A stretch of 64,000 nucleotides of DNA, taken from NCBI GenBank assembly GCA_946221065.1, contig CAMIIO010000004.1, positions 1-64,000 on the forward strand. Direction: 5' to 3'. This stretch comes from an uncultured Rothia sp. Its GTDB lineage: Bacteria > Actinomycetota > Actinomycetes > Actinomycetales > Micrococcaceae. The notes under the pieces are model-generated. The model saw only the letters and a program-made list of their open reading frames with translations. It searched no databases and had not been told where the DNA came from. Positions 18,062-24,792 of the stretch are shown here, piece by piece. Each line of letters opens with the position of its first letter. Within the stretch, counting starts at the first letter, position 1. A program made the translations under genes and the position numbers.

Positions 18062-18226
18062 TGATTTTTTGGTATCGCGAAGATACCCTTCAACAGGGTG
18101 TAGTATCCCGGTTCACCTTTCGGCCAGGAAACACACTTATTCCATATCCTAGGACGTGAATTACGGGCTTTCCAGTGATTCTTTAAAAATGAGATATTTT
18201 CGCGTAGCACCTACTAAAAATAGTTC

Positions 18227-18260
18227 GGCTCGGTACGGGAGATATTCCCCGTACCGAGCC
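18227..18260 (-). terminator. terminator of the ilvBNC operon
   Basis: GGCTCGGTACGGG (18227-18239) pairs with CCCGTACCGAGCC (18248-18260), a 13-bp stem with an 8-base loop. On the minus strand it is followed by GAACTATTTTTAG. It begins 26 bases after the ilvC stop. Confidence 0.85.
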
Positions 18261-18286
18261 AAATCAGCAAGCTATGATTCTAAAAA

Positions 18287-19315
18287 TTAGCGAGCTACGT
18301 TACCTTCGGTGTAGTCATCTTCAACCTTGTTCCAAGAGAAGAGCTGGCGCAGTTCGCGACCGGTCTGCTCGATGGGGTGAGACTCACCCTTGGCGCGCAG
18401 TTCCTTGAACTCCTTACCGCCGTTAGCCTGATCCTCCATGAAGTGCTTAGCAAAAGTGCCGTCCTGGATGTCGGACAGTACAGCCTTCATGTTCTCCTTC
18501 ACCTCGGGAGAAATCACGCGAGGACCGGAAACGTAGTCACCGAATTCCGCGGTGTCAGAGATGGACCAGCGCTGCTTAGCAATGCCGCCTTCAATCATCA
18601 AGTCAACAATGAGCTTCAGCTCGTGCAATACCTCGAAGTATGCGATTTCAGGCTGGTAGCCGGCTTCAGTCAAAACTTCAAAACCGTACTGAACCAGCTG
18701 AGAAGTACCGCCGCAGAGTACGGCCTGCTCACCGAACAGGTCAGACTCAGTCTCTTCAGTGAAGGTAGTTTCGATAACACCTGCGCGGGTTGCGCCCAGA
18801 CCCTTAGCGTAAGCAAGAGCGCGTTCCTTAGCCTTACCGGTTGCATTAACCTCAACCGCTACCAACGCGGGTACGCCACGGCCGGCTTCAAATTCACGAC
18901 GTACGGTGTGACCGGGACCCTTCGGAGCTACCATAGCCACGTCCACGCCTTCGGGAGCCTTGATGTAACCAAAGCGGATGTTGAAGCCGTGTGCGAAAAA
19001 TAGTGCGTTGCCCTCTTCGAGGTTAGGTTCAATGTCCTTGGCAAAAACTTCCGCCTGAACCTGGTCGGGAGTCAGAATCATCACAATGTCTGCCTCAGCA
19101 GTAGCCTCGGCAACGGTAGCAACGCGCAAGCCTTCGGCCTCTGCCTTCGCGCGAGACTTCGAGCCTTCTGCCAAGCCCACGACGACGTCCACACCGGAAT
19201 CGCGCAAGCTCAAGGCATGGGCGTGTCCCTGGGAACCGTAGCCGATAACAGCCACAGTGGAATCGGACAGTACAGACAGGTCGGCGTCGTCGTTGTAGTA
19301 AATTGTTGCTGCCAT
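18287..19315 (-). CDS. ilvC: ketol-acid reductoisomerase
   Basis: 342 aa class I (short) enzyme that isomerises and reduces 2-acetolactate or 2-aceto-2-hydroxybutyrate using NADPH and Mg2+. The dinucleotide loop is VIGYGSQGHAHALSLRDSG near the N-terminus. The C-terminal helical domain has the metal ligands in DLFGEQAVLCGG and the later HELKLIVDLMIEGG. It is the last gene of the ilvB-ilvN-ilvC unit and is separated from ilvN by 106 bases that contain two hairpins, so it may also be expressed or processed independently. Confidence 0.97.
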   Translation of the reverse strand: MAATIYYNDDADLSVLSDSTVAVIGYGSQGHAHALSLRDSGVDVVVGLAEGSKSRAKAEAEGLRVATVAEATAEADIVMILTPDQVQAEVFAKDIEPNLEEGNALFFAHGFNIRFGYIKAPEGVDVAMVAPKGPGHTVRREFEAGRGVPALVAVEVNATGKAKERALAYAKGLGATRAGVIETTFTEETESDLFGEQAVLCGGTSQLVQYGFEVLTEAGYQPEIAYFEVLHELKLIVDLMIEGGIAKQRWSISDTAEFGDYVSGPRVISPEVKENMKAVLSDIQDGTFAKHFMEDQANGGKEFKELRAKGESHPIEQTGRELRQLFSWNKVEDDYTEGNVAR

Positions 19316-19342
19316 AGTAGGCTAATTCTCCTCTGTAATTAT

Positions 19343-19410
19343 GATTGATCGGCAGATCAATCGGATGGGGTATTTCTCTTTCGAGGCTAGCGGGTTAGTC
19401 CGCTAGCTTC
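19343..19410 (-). promoter_or_regulatory. two hairpins between ilvN and ilvC
   Basis: GATTGATC/GATCAATC (19343-19362, GGCA loop) is a perfect 8-bp stem, and GAGGCTAGCGG/CCGCTAGCTTC (19383-19410) is an 11-bp stem with one G-U pair. Neither is followed by a U-tract. They may mark RNA processing or partial termination that changes the ilvN:ilvC ratio. Confidence 0.45.
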
Positions 19411-19421
19411 AAAGTCTTTCT

Positions 19422-19931
19422 TTAGTGACGAAGCGTTTTCTCACTCATGGAACGAGCACCACGAGATAACGCAATCGTGCCAGCGCGAACCAATTCCTTG
19501 ATACCAAATGGCTCCAAAACATCCAGTAGAGCCGCCAGTTTCTCGGAAGAACCGGTAGCTTCAACAACTACGGATTCAGTCGATACATCAACAATAGAGG
19601 CACGGAATAAATCAGCCGCCTGGGTGACCAATAAGCGAGATTGCGCGTCAGCCTTTACCTTAATCAAAATATGATCTCGCTCTACCGAGCTCTGAGCGGG
19701 GAGTTCAACAATCTTGAGCACATGAATCAGTTTATTGAGCTGCTTGGTCACCTGCTCTACGTGTTGTTCTTCGCCTTCGAACACGATAGTGATTCGAGAA
19801 ACGCCGGGGGTTTCTGTTGGGCCCACAGCCAAAGAGTCAATATTGAACATGCGGCGGGCAAGAAGACCGGAGACTCGGGCAAGGACGCCGGGCTTATCTT
19901 CTACCAGCACCGAAAGTGTGTAGCGACTCAT
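19422..19931 (-). CDS. ilvN: acetolactate synthase small (regulatory) subunit
   Basis: 169 aa. The N-terminal ACT domain (LSVLVEDKPGVLARVSGLLARRMFNIDSLAVGPTE) binds valine in family members and transmits feedback inhibition to the catalytic subunit. The C-terminal half (about 80-160) is the second ACT-like domain. The gene starts two bases after the ilvB stop, so translation is probably coupled. Cytoplasmic, in complex with IlvB. Confidence 0.96.
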   Translation of the reverse strand: MSRYTLSVLVEDKPGVLARVSGLLARRMFNIDSLAVGPTETPGVSRITIVFEGEEQHVEQVTKQLNKLIHVLKIVELPAQSSVERDHILIKVKADAQSRLLVTQAADLFRASIVDVSTESVVVEATGSSEKLAALLDVLEPFGIKELVRAGTIALSRGARSMSEKTLRH

Positions 19932-19933
19932 AA

Positions 19934-21760
19934 TTATGCCTCTTCTCCGAAGTCAGGGGACGTATTCTTTGCAATCTGAATCAGATCGTTTGACACACCG
20001 GCAGGAACCATAGGCCACACCATGGCATCCGGGCTAACGGTAAAGTCCACAACAACCGGTCGGTCGTTAATTTCCAGGGCCTGACGGATAGTTTCGTCCA
20101 CATCCTCATCAGATTCACAACGCAAAGCGGCACATCCATAGGCTTCAGCGAGCTTCACAAAATCGGGAATACGCTCAGTTCCGTGGCCGGTTTTCAGGTG
20201 AGTATTTGAATACCGTCCGTCATAGAACAGGTTCTGCCACTGGCGCACCATGCCCAGCGAAGAGTTGTTAATAATTGCAACCTTGATAGGAATATTATTC
20301 TGCACGCAGGTAGCAAGTTCCTGGTTGGTCATCTGGAAGCAACCATCGCCGTCAACCGCCCACACGATGGTGTCGGGTCTGCCTACTTTAGCGCCCATGG
20401 CAGCCGGCACCGAGTAGCCCATGGTGCCCAGTCCAGCAGAGTTAATAAAGTGGCGAGGGTTCTCGTGCTTGATGAAGTGCGCGCTCCACATCTGGTGCTG
20501 TCCCACACCTGCCACATAGACGGCGTCGGGACCGGTAATAGCGGAGATACGTTCCAACACATACTGAGGAGAGCCCAGGCCGTCGTCAGTCTTAACGTAG
20601 CCCAGCGGGTAGTTCTCACGGATCTTATCGAGGGTATTCCACCAGGCATCTAGCGAAGGCAGTTTTTCCACGTATTCTTGCTCCAAAACCTCAGTAAGCT
20701 GGGGAAGAATATTTTTCAAATCTCCAACGATAGGTACATCGGCATAACGAATCTTAGAGATCTCAGCAGGGTCAATATCTGCGTGGATAACTTTTGCACC
20801 GGGTGCAAAACTATCCACGACGCCGGTTACACGGTCGTCAAAACGAGCGCCCAGAGTAATCAGCAAATCGGCCTTCTGCAATGCGGTAACAGCAGGAACG
20901 GTGCCGTGCATACCGGGCATACCCAAGTTTTGCGGATGAGAATCGGGAAAGGCGCCACGAGCGGTAAGAGTAGTTACCACCGGAGCTTTAACGATATCTG
21001 CCAGGCGCTTGAGTTCTTCTGAAGCTTCAGCACGAATCAGACCGCCGCCTACGTAGAATACGGGGCGTTTGGCTTCGCCAATCAGCTGAGCGGCTTCACG
21101 AACCTGCTTAATATGGCCCTGGGTTACTGGCTTATATCCGCGTACTTCTACCTTGGGGGGCCAGCTGAAGTCCATCATGCCCTGCTGAGCATCTTTAGTG
21201 ACATCTACCAAAACCGGTCCGGGACGGCCGGTGGCTGCCAGGTGAAAAGCGGTAGCGATGCAACGAGGAATTTCCTGCGGATCATGCACTGTAAAGGAGT
21301 GCTTAGTGATGGGCATAGTCATGCCCACAATGTCCGCTTCCTGGAAAGCATCCGTACCGATTACTTTGGAAGAAACCTGACCTGTGATTGCTACGATAGG
21401 CACCGAATCCATATTGGCATCGGCCAATGCTGTTAGCAGGTTAGTAGCTCCAGGACCTGATGTAGCGATGCAAACACCGACGTTGCCAGTTGCCAGGGCG
21501 TATCCCTGGGCAGCGTGACCGGCACCTTGCTCATGGCGTACCAGAATGTGGTTCAGCTTCTCAGAATCAAAAAGCGGATCATAAGTTGGCAAAATTGCGC
21601 CACCGGGAAGACCAAAGATATCGGTGACTCCCAGTTCTTCTAATGAGCGCACAATTGCTTGAGAACCAGTCATGCGCTCCGTGGTAGTTTCTTCAGCAGA
21701 ATTCTGCACAGCACGATCATGCGATGCTGTTGCTGGATGCGTATTCGATCCCGTGGTCAT
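19934..21760 (-). CDS. ilvB: acetolactate synthase large (catalytic) subunit
   Basis: 608 aa thiamine-diphosphate enzyme that condenses two pyruvates, or pyruvate with 2-oxobutyrate, at the entry to valine, leucine and isoleucine synthesis. The catalytic glutamate lies in HILVRHEQGAGHAAQGYA, and the ThDP/Mg2+ motif is VDGDGCFQMTNQELAT...INNSSLGMVRQWQ. About 30 hydrophilic residues precede the conserved core, common in actinobacterial forms. AAAGGGAT lies ahead of the start. The leader upstream holds a promoter, a BCAA-rich leader peptide and a terminator, so expression is very likely controlled by attenuation. Confidence 0.97.
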   Translation of the reverse strand: MTTGSNTHPATASHDRAVQNSAEETTTERMTGSQAIVRSLEELGVTDIFGLPGGAILPTYDPLFDSEKLNHILVRHEQGAGHAAQGYALATGNVGVCIATSGPGATNLLTALADANMDSVPIVAITGQVSSKVIGTDAFQEADIVGMTMPITKHSFTVHDPQEIPRCIATAFHLAATGRPGPVLVDVTKDAQQGMMDFSWPPKVEVRGYKPVTQGHIKQVREAAQLIGEAKRPVFYVGGGLIRAEASEELKRLADIVKAPVVTTLTARGAFPDSHPQNLGMPGMHGTVPAVTALQKADLLITLGARFDDRVTGVVDSFAPGAKVIHADIDPAEISKIRYADVPIVGDLKNILPQLTEVLEQEYVEKLPSLDAWWNTLDKIRENYPLGYVKTDDGLGSPQYVLERISAITGPDAVYVAGVGQHQMWSAHFIKHENPRHFINSAGLGTMGYSVPAAMGAKVGRPDTIVWAVDGDGCFQMTNQELATCVQNNIPIKVAIINNSSLGMVRQWQNLFYDGRYSNTHLKTGHGTERIPDFVKLAEAYGCAALRCESDEDVDETIRQALEINDRPVVVDFTVSPDAMVWPMVPAGVSNDLIQIAKNTSPDFGEEA

Positions 21761-21850
21761 ATCAGATCCCTTTGGGTCTTGGAGGGTGTGCAGTTTATCA
21801 AAACTGCTAGGGCGGTTTAGATAAACACTGTGTGACAGATTTTAGTTACT

Positions 21851-21884
21851 AAAAACCCCTCCGTTGACGTTCAACGAAGGGGCT
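21851..21884 (-). terminator. ilvB attenuator terminator hairpin
   Basis: On the minus strand CCCCTTCGTTGA (21882-21871) pairs with TCAACGGAGGGG (21867-21856), 12 bp with one G-U, loop ACG, then five T (21855-21851). It lies between the leader peptide and ilvB. Its 5' flank and arm (AGCCCCT, 21884-21878) can instead pair with AGGGGCT (21919-21913) at the leader stop codon, giving an antiterminator. Confidence 0.88.
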
Positions 21885-21917
21885 CAGGATAAACATAAGT
21901 GATAGACCTTATAGCCC

Positions 21918-21971
21918 CTATAAAATGACTAGAAGGTTAATGACTCGCTGTACGTTTTCCTGTGTTTTCAT
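21918..21971 (-). CDS. ilvB leader peptide (attenuation), leaderless
   Basis: A 17-codon frame encodes MKTQENVQRVINLLVIL. Eight of the last eleven residues are Val, Ile or Leu, including the run L-L-V-I-L just before the UAG stop. The ATG lies six bases after a good -10, so the mRNA should start at or next to the A of ATG and carry no ribosome-binding site; leaderless leader peptides are known for amino-acid operons in Actinobacteria. Stalling at the branched-chain codons would leave AGGGGCT at the stop codon free to pair with the terminator's 5' arm. Completing translation would cover it and permit termination before ilvB. Confidence 0.88.
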   Translation of the reverse strand: MKTQENVQRVINLLVIL

Positions 21972-21977
21972 ATGTTC

Positions 21978-22007
21978 AGTATTGGTGGCAGAGCGCTAGA
22001 GTGTCAA
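21978..22007 (-). promoter_or_regulatory. promoter of the ilvBNC leader
   Basis: A consensus -35 TTGACA (22007-22002 on the minus strand) and -10 AATACT (21983-21978) are separated by 18 bases. The predicted start, seven bases past the -10, coincides with the A of the leader-peptide ATG at 21971. Confidence 0.82.
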
Positions 22008-22306
22008 AGCCGTCTCATAGTTCAAGACTCCGTAAGGGCTTCTAGAATCAGTAACTAGTCTCTCTTACTTTCACTACAACTGCGCAGAAATAGGACAAGG
22101 ATATTTACTGCCCCTCAGTTTCGTCACACTACGTCATATTCTAGATTTTTTATCGCTACCTCATATTCAATAAAGAGCTTTTCTTCTTCATTCTGCACTC
22201 AATAACAGCTATTTCAGGACAACAAAGCACCACAGCGAAAGAGTTCGCTATATTGCACATGGCTTAATAATCAGCACAGTGAGCATCTCTGACGTAGACT
22301 GCACTC

Positions 22307-22780
22307 ATGAGCAAGACAACACTAAGCGCTGCCCAACTAGCAGAGACGCTTCACCCCGTATTCGACCAACAGATTATCAACTATGGGGCTTACAACCTTG
22401 TCTTCGCTACAGGAACTGCCGTATATCGCAATCCAGATATTGCTGAGCAACAGCTCTCTCCTCAAGAACACTTTCTTATTGGGTATCGTGAATCCCCTAA
22501 CGAGATTGTCATTGCTCCACTTCTTCTGCCGAAGGTATCTCCTGCAGGTACTCCCACCTCAATAGATAACACCAATGCCATGCGCGCTTACGCCTTGAAT
22601 GAAGTGTCTTTTGGGATTGAATCGACTAACGGCTCATCTTTTGTTCTTACACTTGAGCCGTCACTTCTTGTTGAGACAGAAGCAGGTAGCGGGATTCTGG
22701 AACAGCAAGCCGATGTTGAAGATTTACAGTATTTTTTGGTCACATCCTGGTTTGGGGACGACCAGGAAATTTCTGCATAG
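22307..22780 (+). CDS. conserved-looking hypothetical protein
   Basis: 157 aa that I do not recognise. It has no signal peptide or membrane segment and is mildly acidic. The pattern of the N-terminal half (FDQQIINYGAYNLVFATGTAVY...HFLIGYRESPNEIVIAPLLLP) looks like a small mixed alpha/beta cytoplasmic fold. A -10 box TAGACT ends six bases before the ATG and no ribosome-binding site is visible, so the message is probably leaderless. A strong terminator follows. The gene stands between the ilvB leader and the tRNA-Lys pair with no obvious partner. Confidence 0.65.
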   Translation: MSKTTLSAAQLAETLHPVFDQQIINYGAYNLVFATGTAVYRNPDIAEQQLSPQEHFLIGYRESPNEIVIAPLLLPKVSPAGTPTSIDNTNAMRAYALNEVSFGIESTNGSSFVLTLEPSLLVETEAGSGILEQQADVEDLQYFLVTSWFGDDQEISA

Positions 22781-22803
22781 CAGATAACCGGGCAGAACAT
22801 ACA

Positions 22804-22840
22804 AAAGAAGGGTCATGCATAAACTGCATGACCCTTCTTT
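22804..22840. terminator. bidirectional terminator, hypothetical gene / tRNA-Lys
   Basis: A 16-bp perfect stem, AAAGAAGGGTCATGCA with its complement, closes a TAAAC loop and carries T-rich flanks on both strands. It can end the hypothetical gene on the plus strand and tRNA-Lys copy 1 on the minus strand. Confidence 0.9.
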
Positions 22841-22845
22841 ATTCT

Positions 22846-22921
22846 TGGTGCACCCCGTGGGACTTGAACCCACAACCCATTGATTAAGAGTCAATTGCTC
22901 TGCCAATTGAGCTAGAGGTGC
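22846..22921 (-). tRNA. tRNA-Lys (anticodon CUU), copy 1
   Basis: 76 nt with encoded CCA. The acceptor stem pairs GCACCTC with GGGGTGC (one G-U), the anticodon stem ATTGA/TCAAT closes CTCTTAA, and the anticodon is CUU (codon AAG). The T-arm is GTGGG TTCAAGT CCCAC. Identical to copy 2 at 23158-23233. Confidence 0.95.
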
Positions 22922-22960
22922 ATTCTTGTTGTTCGATGTTTCATCAAGCAACGAATAAAT

Positions 22961-22989
22961 ACTTTACAGCGGTCGCCCACTCTGCGCAA
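22961..22989 (-). promoter_or_regulatory. promoter of tRNA-Lys copy 1
   Basis: -35 TTGCGC (22989-22984) and -10 TAAAGT (22966-22961) with a 17-base spacer. The region from the -10 to the tRNA is nearly identical to that of copy 2, but the spacer and -35 differ. Confidence 0.6.
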
Positions 22990-23122
22990 CTTGAATTTCA
23001 GAGATTCGCATCACAGATCTTGGAATCTCTTATTCTTACTATATTCCCACCCCCCTGGGTTGCCACCTAAAAACTTGAGAAACAGCGAAAGCTCCCCTTC
23101 CAGCACTGAACTTAAAACACAA

Positions 23123-23152
23123 AAAGCTCTGATTCCGAAGAACCAGAGCTTT
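23123..23152 (-). terminator. terminator between the two tRNA-Lys genes
   Basis: On the minus strand AAAGCTCTGGTTC pairs with GAATCAGAGCTTT (one G-U) around TTCG-type loop bases, followed by TTGTG. It lies six bases past the 3' end of tRNA-Lys copy 2, so each tRNA copy is its own transcription unit. Confidence 0.75.
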
Positions 23153-23157
23153 CTACG

Positions 23158-23233
23158 TGGTGCACCCCGTGGGACTTGAACCCACAACCCATTGATTAAG
23201 AGTCAATTGCTCTGCCAATTGAGCTAGAGGTGC
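23158..23233 (-). tRNA. tRNA-Lys (anticodon CUU), copy 2
   Basis: Identical in all 76 positions, including CCA, to the copy at 22846-22921. About 45 bases upstream are also conserved between the copies with four or five substitutions, showing a segmental tandem duplication of about 120 bp. Confidence 0.95.
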
Positions 23234-23272
23234 ATTCTTGTTGTTCAACGTTTCATCAAGCAACGAGTAGAT

Positions 23273-23301
23273 ACTTTACACGATAAAAATACCCTTGGCA
23301 A
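23273..23301 (-). promoter_or_regulatory. promoter of tRNA-Lys copy 2
   Basis: -35 TTGCCA (23301-23296) and -10 TAAAGT (23278-23273), spacer 17. The -35 overlaps the 3' arm of the marR terminator. Confidence 0.6.
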
Positions 23302-23329
23302 ACCCAATAAATTACCAGCCTACCAAGGG
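23292..23329 (-). terminator. terminator of the marR-family gene
   Basis: On the minus strand CCCTTGG (23329-23323) pairs with CCAAGGG (23298-23292), loop of 24 bases, followed by TATTTTTAT. It starts 16 bases past the marR stop. Confidence 0.55.
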
Positions 23330-23344
23330 CACTAAATATGCGCA

Positions 23345-23959
23345 CTAGGAATCTCGTTGACGACGAGCTTCTTCAAGCATCTCAGGGGTAATCGTATCCA
23401 GAACTGCCGTTACGGGCCCCTCTGGACGCTGCGATATTGTCCCCACCTCCTTTTCTTGGTGTTCAGTAGAAGTGAATGCAGCCGAGGCTTCCCCCATCAT
23501 CGAAGAGGTGTAGCGATGTTCCTCCGGGGGCAACTCCACACCTTCTTGCTGTGCAAGCTCACGAACAATATGAACCAACATCTCTCGAAATTCTGGATTG
23601 GCTAGTTCTCCTGCTGAGGCTAAACGACTATCTATATCTTCAGCCATGCGGAGCACTTCTTGCCCCTTAGGGGTAATACCCAGCAAGTAGCTACGCTTAT
23701 CCACGGTATTTCGGGTGCGGTAAATATGCCCATGAGACTCTAATCGAGCAAGGGTCTTTCCCATAGTCTGCGCTTGAACCCCCACGATAGATGCCACATG
23801 CACCTGGGAGATGGTTCCAGCCTTAGCGATAACACCAAGAGCCGTAACGCCAGCATGAGTTAGACCGAGCTCTTTAAGCTGGTCATTCCAGCTATGTTCG
23901 AGCATTCGGGCTGCAGTTGATAACAAACGATTAATTGACCAATTACCAATATCAGGCAT
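23345..23959 (-). CDS. MarR-family transcriptional regulator
   Basis: 204 aa. Residues 1-140 are a MarR-type winged helix: helix 1 MPDIGNWSINRLLSTAARMLEHSWNDQL, recognition region AGTISQVHVASIVGVQAQTMGKTLARLESHGHIYR and wing NTVDKRSYLLGITPKG. About 60 acidic, hydrophilic residues follow the core, longer than usual, with no recognised domain. It diverges from bcp over 84 bases. A -10 TATACT lies six bases before the ATG, implying a leaderless message, and the inverted pair TAGTAT/ATACTA (23965-23994) may be its operator. Context suggests it controls bcp and itself in response to oxidants or phenolics; this is inference. Confidence 0.85.
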   Translation of the reverse strand: MPDIGNWSINRLLSTAARMLEHSWNDQLKELGLTHAGVTALGVIAKAGTISQVHVASIVGVQAQTMGKTLARLESHGHIYRTRNTVDKRSYLLGITPKGQEVLRMAEDIDSRLASAGELANPEFREMLVHIVRELAQQEGVELPPEEHRYTSSMMGEASAAFTSTEHQEKEVGTISQRPEGPVTAVLDTITPEMLEEARRQRDS

Positions 23960-23964
23960 GCCAA

Positions 23965-23994
23965 TAGTATAAGACCGAAAGTAATATAATACTA
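23965..23994. promoter_or_regulatory. inverted repeat in the marR-bcp gap
   Basis: TAGTAT (23965-23970) and ATACTA (23989-23994) are inverted around 18 bases and overlap the predicted marR -10 (TATACT on the minus strand). This placement fits autoregulation by the MarR protein, but the half-sites are short and AT-rich. Confidence 0.4.
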
Positions 23995-24043
23995 AGCAGG
24001 CGGAGTATCATTTTTACAAAATTTTTATCTCAAGGAGCTTCAC

Positions 24044-24520
24044 ATGCAGAAAAAACTTCATCCTGGAGAAATTGCACCAACATTCGAACTTGCTGACAGT
24101 AGCGGAGAAAAATATCGCCTGAGCGATAAGTTGGGAGAAAAAGTTATTCTTTATTTCTATCCCAAAGCAGCAACTCCGGGTTGCACGCAACAAGCCTGTG
24201 ATTTTCGAGATAACCTACAATCCCTCGCCACCCACGGGTATACAGTGATAGGAATCTCGCCCGACCAGCCAGAAAAACTTCATCAATTTACGGAGACTCA
24301 GAGCCTCAACTTCCCGCTTCTCTCCGACCCCACACATGAGGTAGCCGAACGTTATGGCGCCTGGGGCATCAAGAAAAACTATGGCAAGGAATATGAAGGG
24401 CTTATCCGATCCACCTTTGTTCTTGATGAGCAAGGAAAGATAGAGGTAGCTCAATATAATGTCCGAACTAAGGGGCATGTAGCCAAGCTTCGTAAAGACC
24501 TCGGAATTGATCCTCGTTAG
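24044..24520 (+). CDS. bcp: thioredoxin-dependent thiol peroxidase (Bcp/PrxQ)
   Basis: 158 aa peroxiredoxin that reduces H2O2 and organic hydroperoxides. The peroxidatic cysteine is C47 in KAATPGCTQQACDFRDN, and the resolving cysteine C52 lies five residues later, the PrxQ/Bcp spacing that forms an intramolecular disulfide. AAGGAG precedes the start. Cytoplasmic, recycled by thioredoxin in family members. Divergent from the MarR-family gene, which is its likely regulator. Confidence 0.95.
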   Translation: MQKKLHPGEIAPTFELADSSGEKYRLSDKLGEKVILYFYPKAATPGCTQQACDFRDNLQSLATHGYTVIGISPDQPEKLHQFTETQSLNFPLLSDPTHEVAERYGAWGIKKNYGKEYEGLIRSTFVLDEQGKIEVAQYNVRTKGHVAKLRKDLGIDPR

Positions 24521-24532
24521 CGAGTTCCCAAG

Positions 24533-24562
24533 TTGTACTTCCCTCGGATCTTCCTGTAATAT
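24533..24562 (+). promoter_or_regulatory. promoter of tRNA-Leu
   Basis: -35 TTGTAC (24533-24538) and -10 TAATAT (24557-24562), spacer 18. The start is predicted near 24569, where a hairpin GGTGCTTTACC-GAA-GGTAAGCACC (24569-24592, one bulge) occupies the short leader before the tRNA. Confidence 0.6.
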
Positions 24563-24594
24563 CACTTAGGTGCTTTACCGAAGGTAAGCACCAT

Positions 24595-24676
24595 GCGCGA
24601 GTGGTGAAATTGGCAGACACGCAGGATTTAGGTTCCTGTGCCTTACGGCGTGAGGGTTCAAGTCCCTCCTCGCGCA
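24595..24676 (+). tRNA. tRNA-Leu (anticodon UAG)
   Basis: 82 nt class II tRNA. The acceptor GCGCGAG pairs with CTCGCGC, the anticodon stem GCAGG/TCCTGT region closes ATTTAGG with anticodon UAG (codon CUA), a long variable arm TGCCTTACGGCG is present, and the T-arm is GAGGG TTCAAGT CCCTC. The CCA end is not encoded (ACTCC follows), unlike the tRNA-Lys genes. Confidence 0.95.
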
Positions 24677-24708
24677 CTCCATATCAAGACTCATGTGGTC
24701 TTGCACAG

Positions 24709-24738
24709 TAAAGCCCCGGCATATTCGCTAGGGCTTTA
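24709..24738 (+). terminator. terminator after tRNA-Leu
   Basis: TAAAGCCC (24709-24716) pairs with GGGCTTTA (24731-24738), followed by TTTGT. A smaller hairpin CAAGAC/GTCTTG (24685-24703) precedes it. Confidence 0.65.
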
Positions 24739-24792
24739 TTTGTATCTAAAATAGTCTGCCCTGCAACAAGGCTCATTAGAGGAAATGGTGAA

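Larger units (their letters stand above)
17944..18286. other. serA-ilvC intergenic region
   Basis: A 343-base gap without a supported gene. From the ilvC side it holds the ilvC terminator (18227-18260), an AT-rich stretch, a pair of competing hairpins (18071-18087 against 18082-18086 with 18103-18107), and the terminator-like structure at 18006-18061 just before serA. It does not match a riboswitch class I recognise. Confidence 0.45.

Noticed and set aside
18377..19003. 208-codon plus-strand frame opposite ilvC
   Set aside because: Fully contained in ilvC, whose motifs are unambiguous; no promoter, ribosome-binding site or family resemblance.
22991..23179. 62-codon frame between the two tRNA-Lys genes
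   Set aside because: It runs into the tRNA and its terminator; composition and product give no sign of coding.
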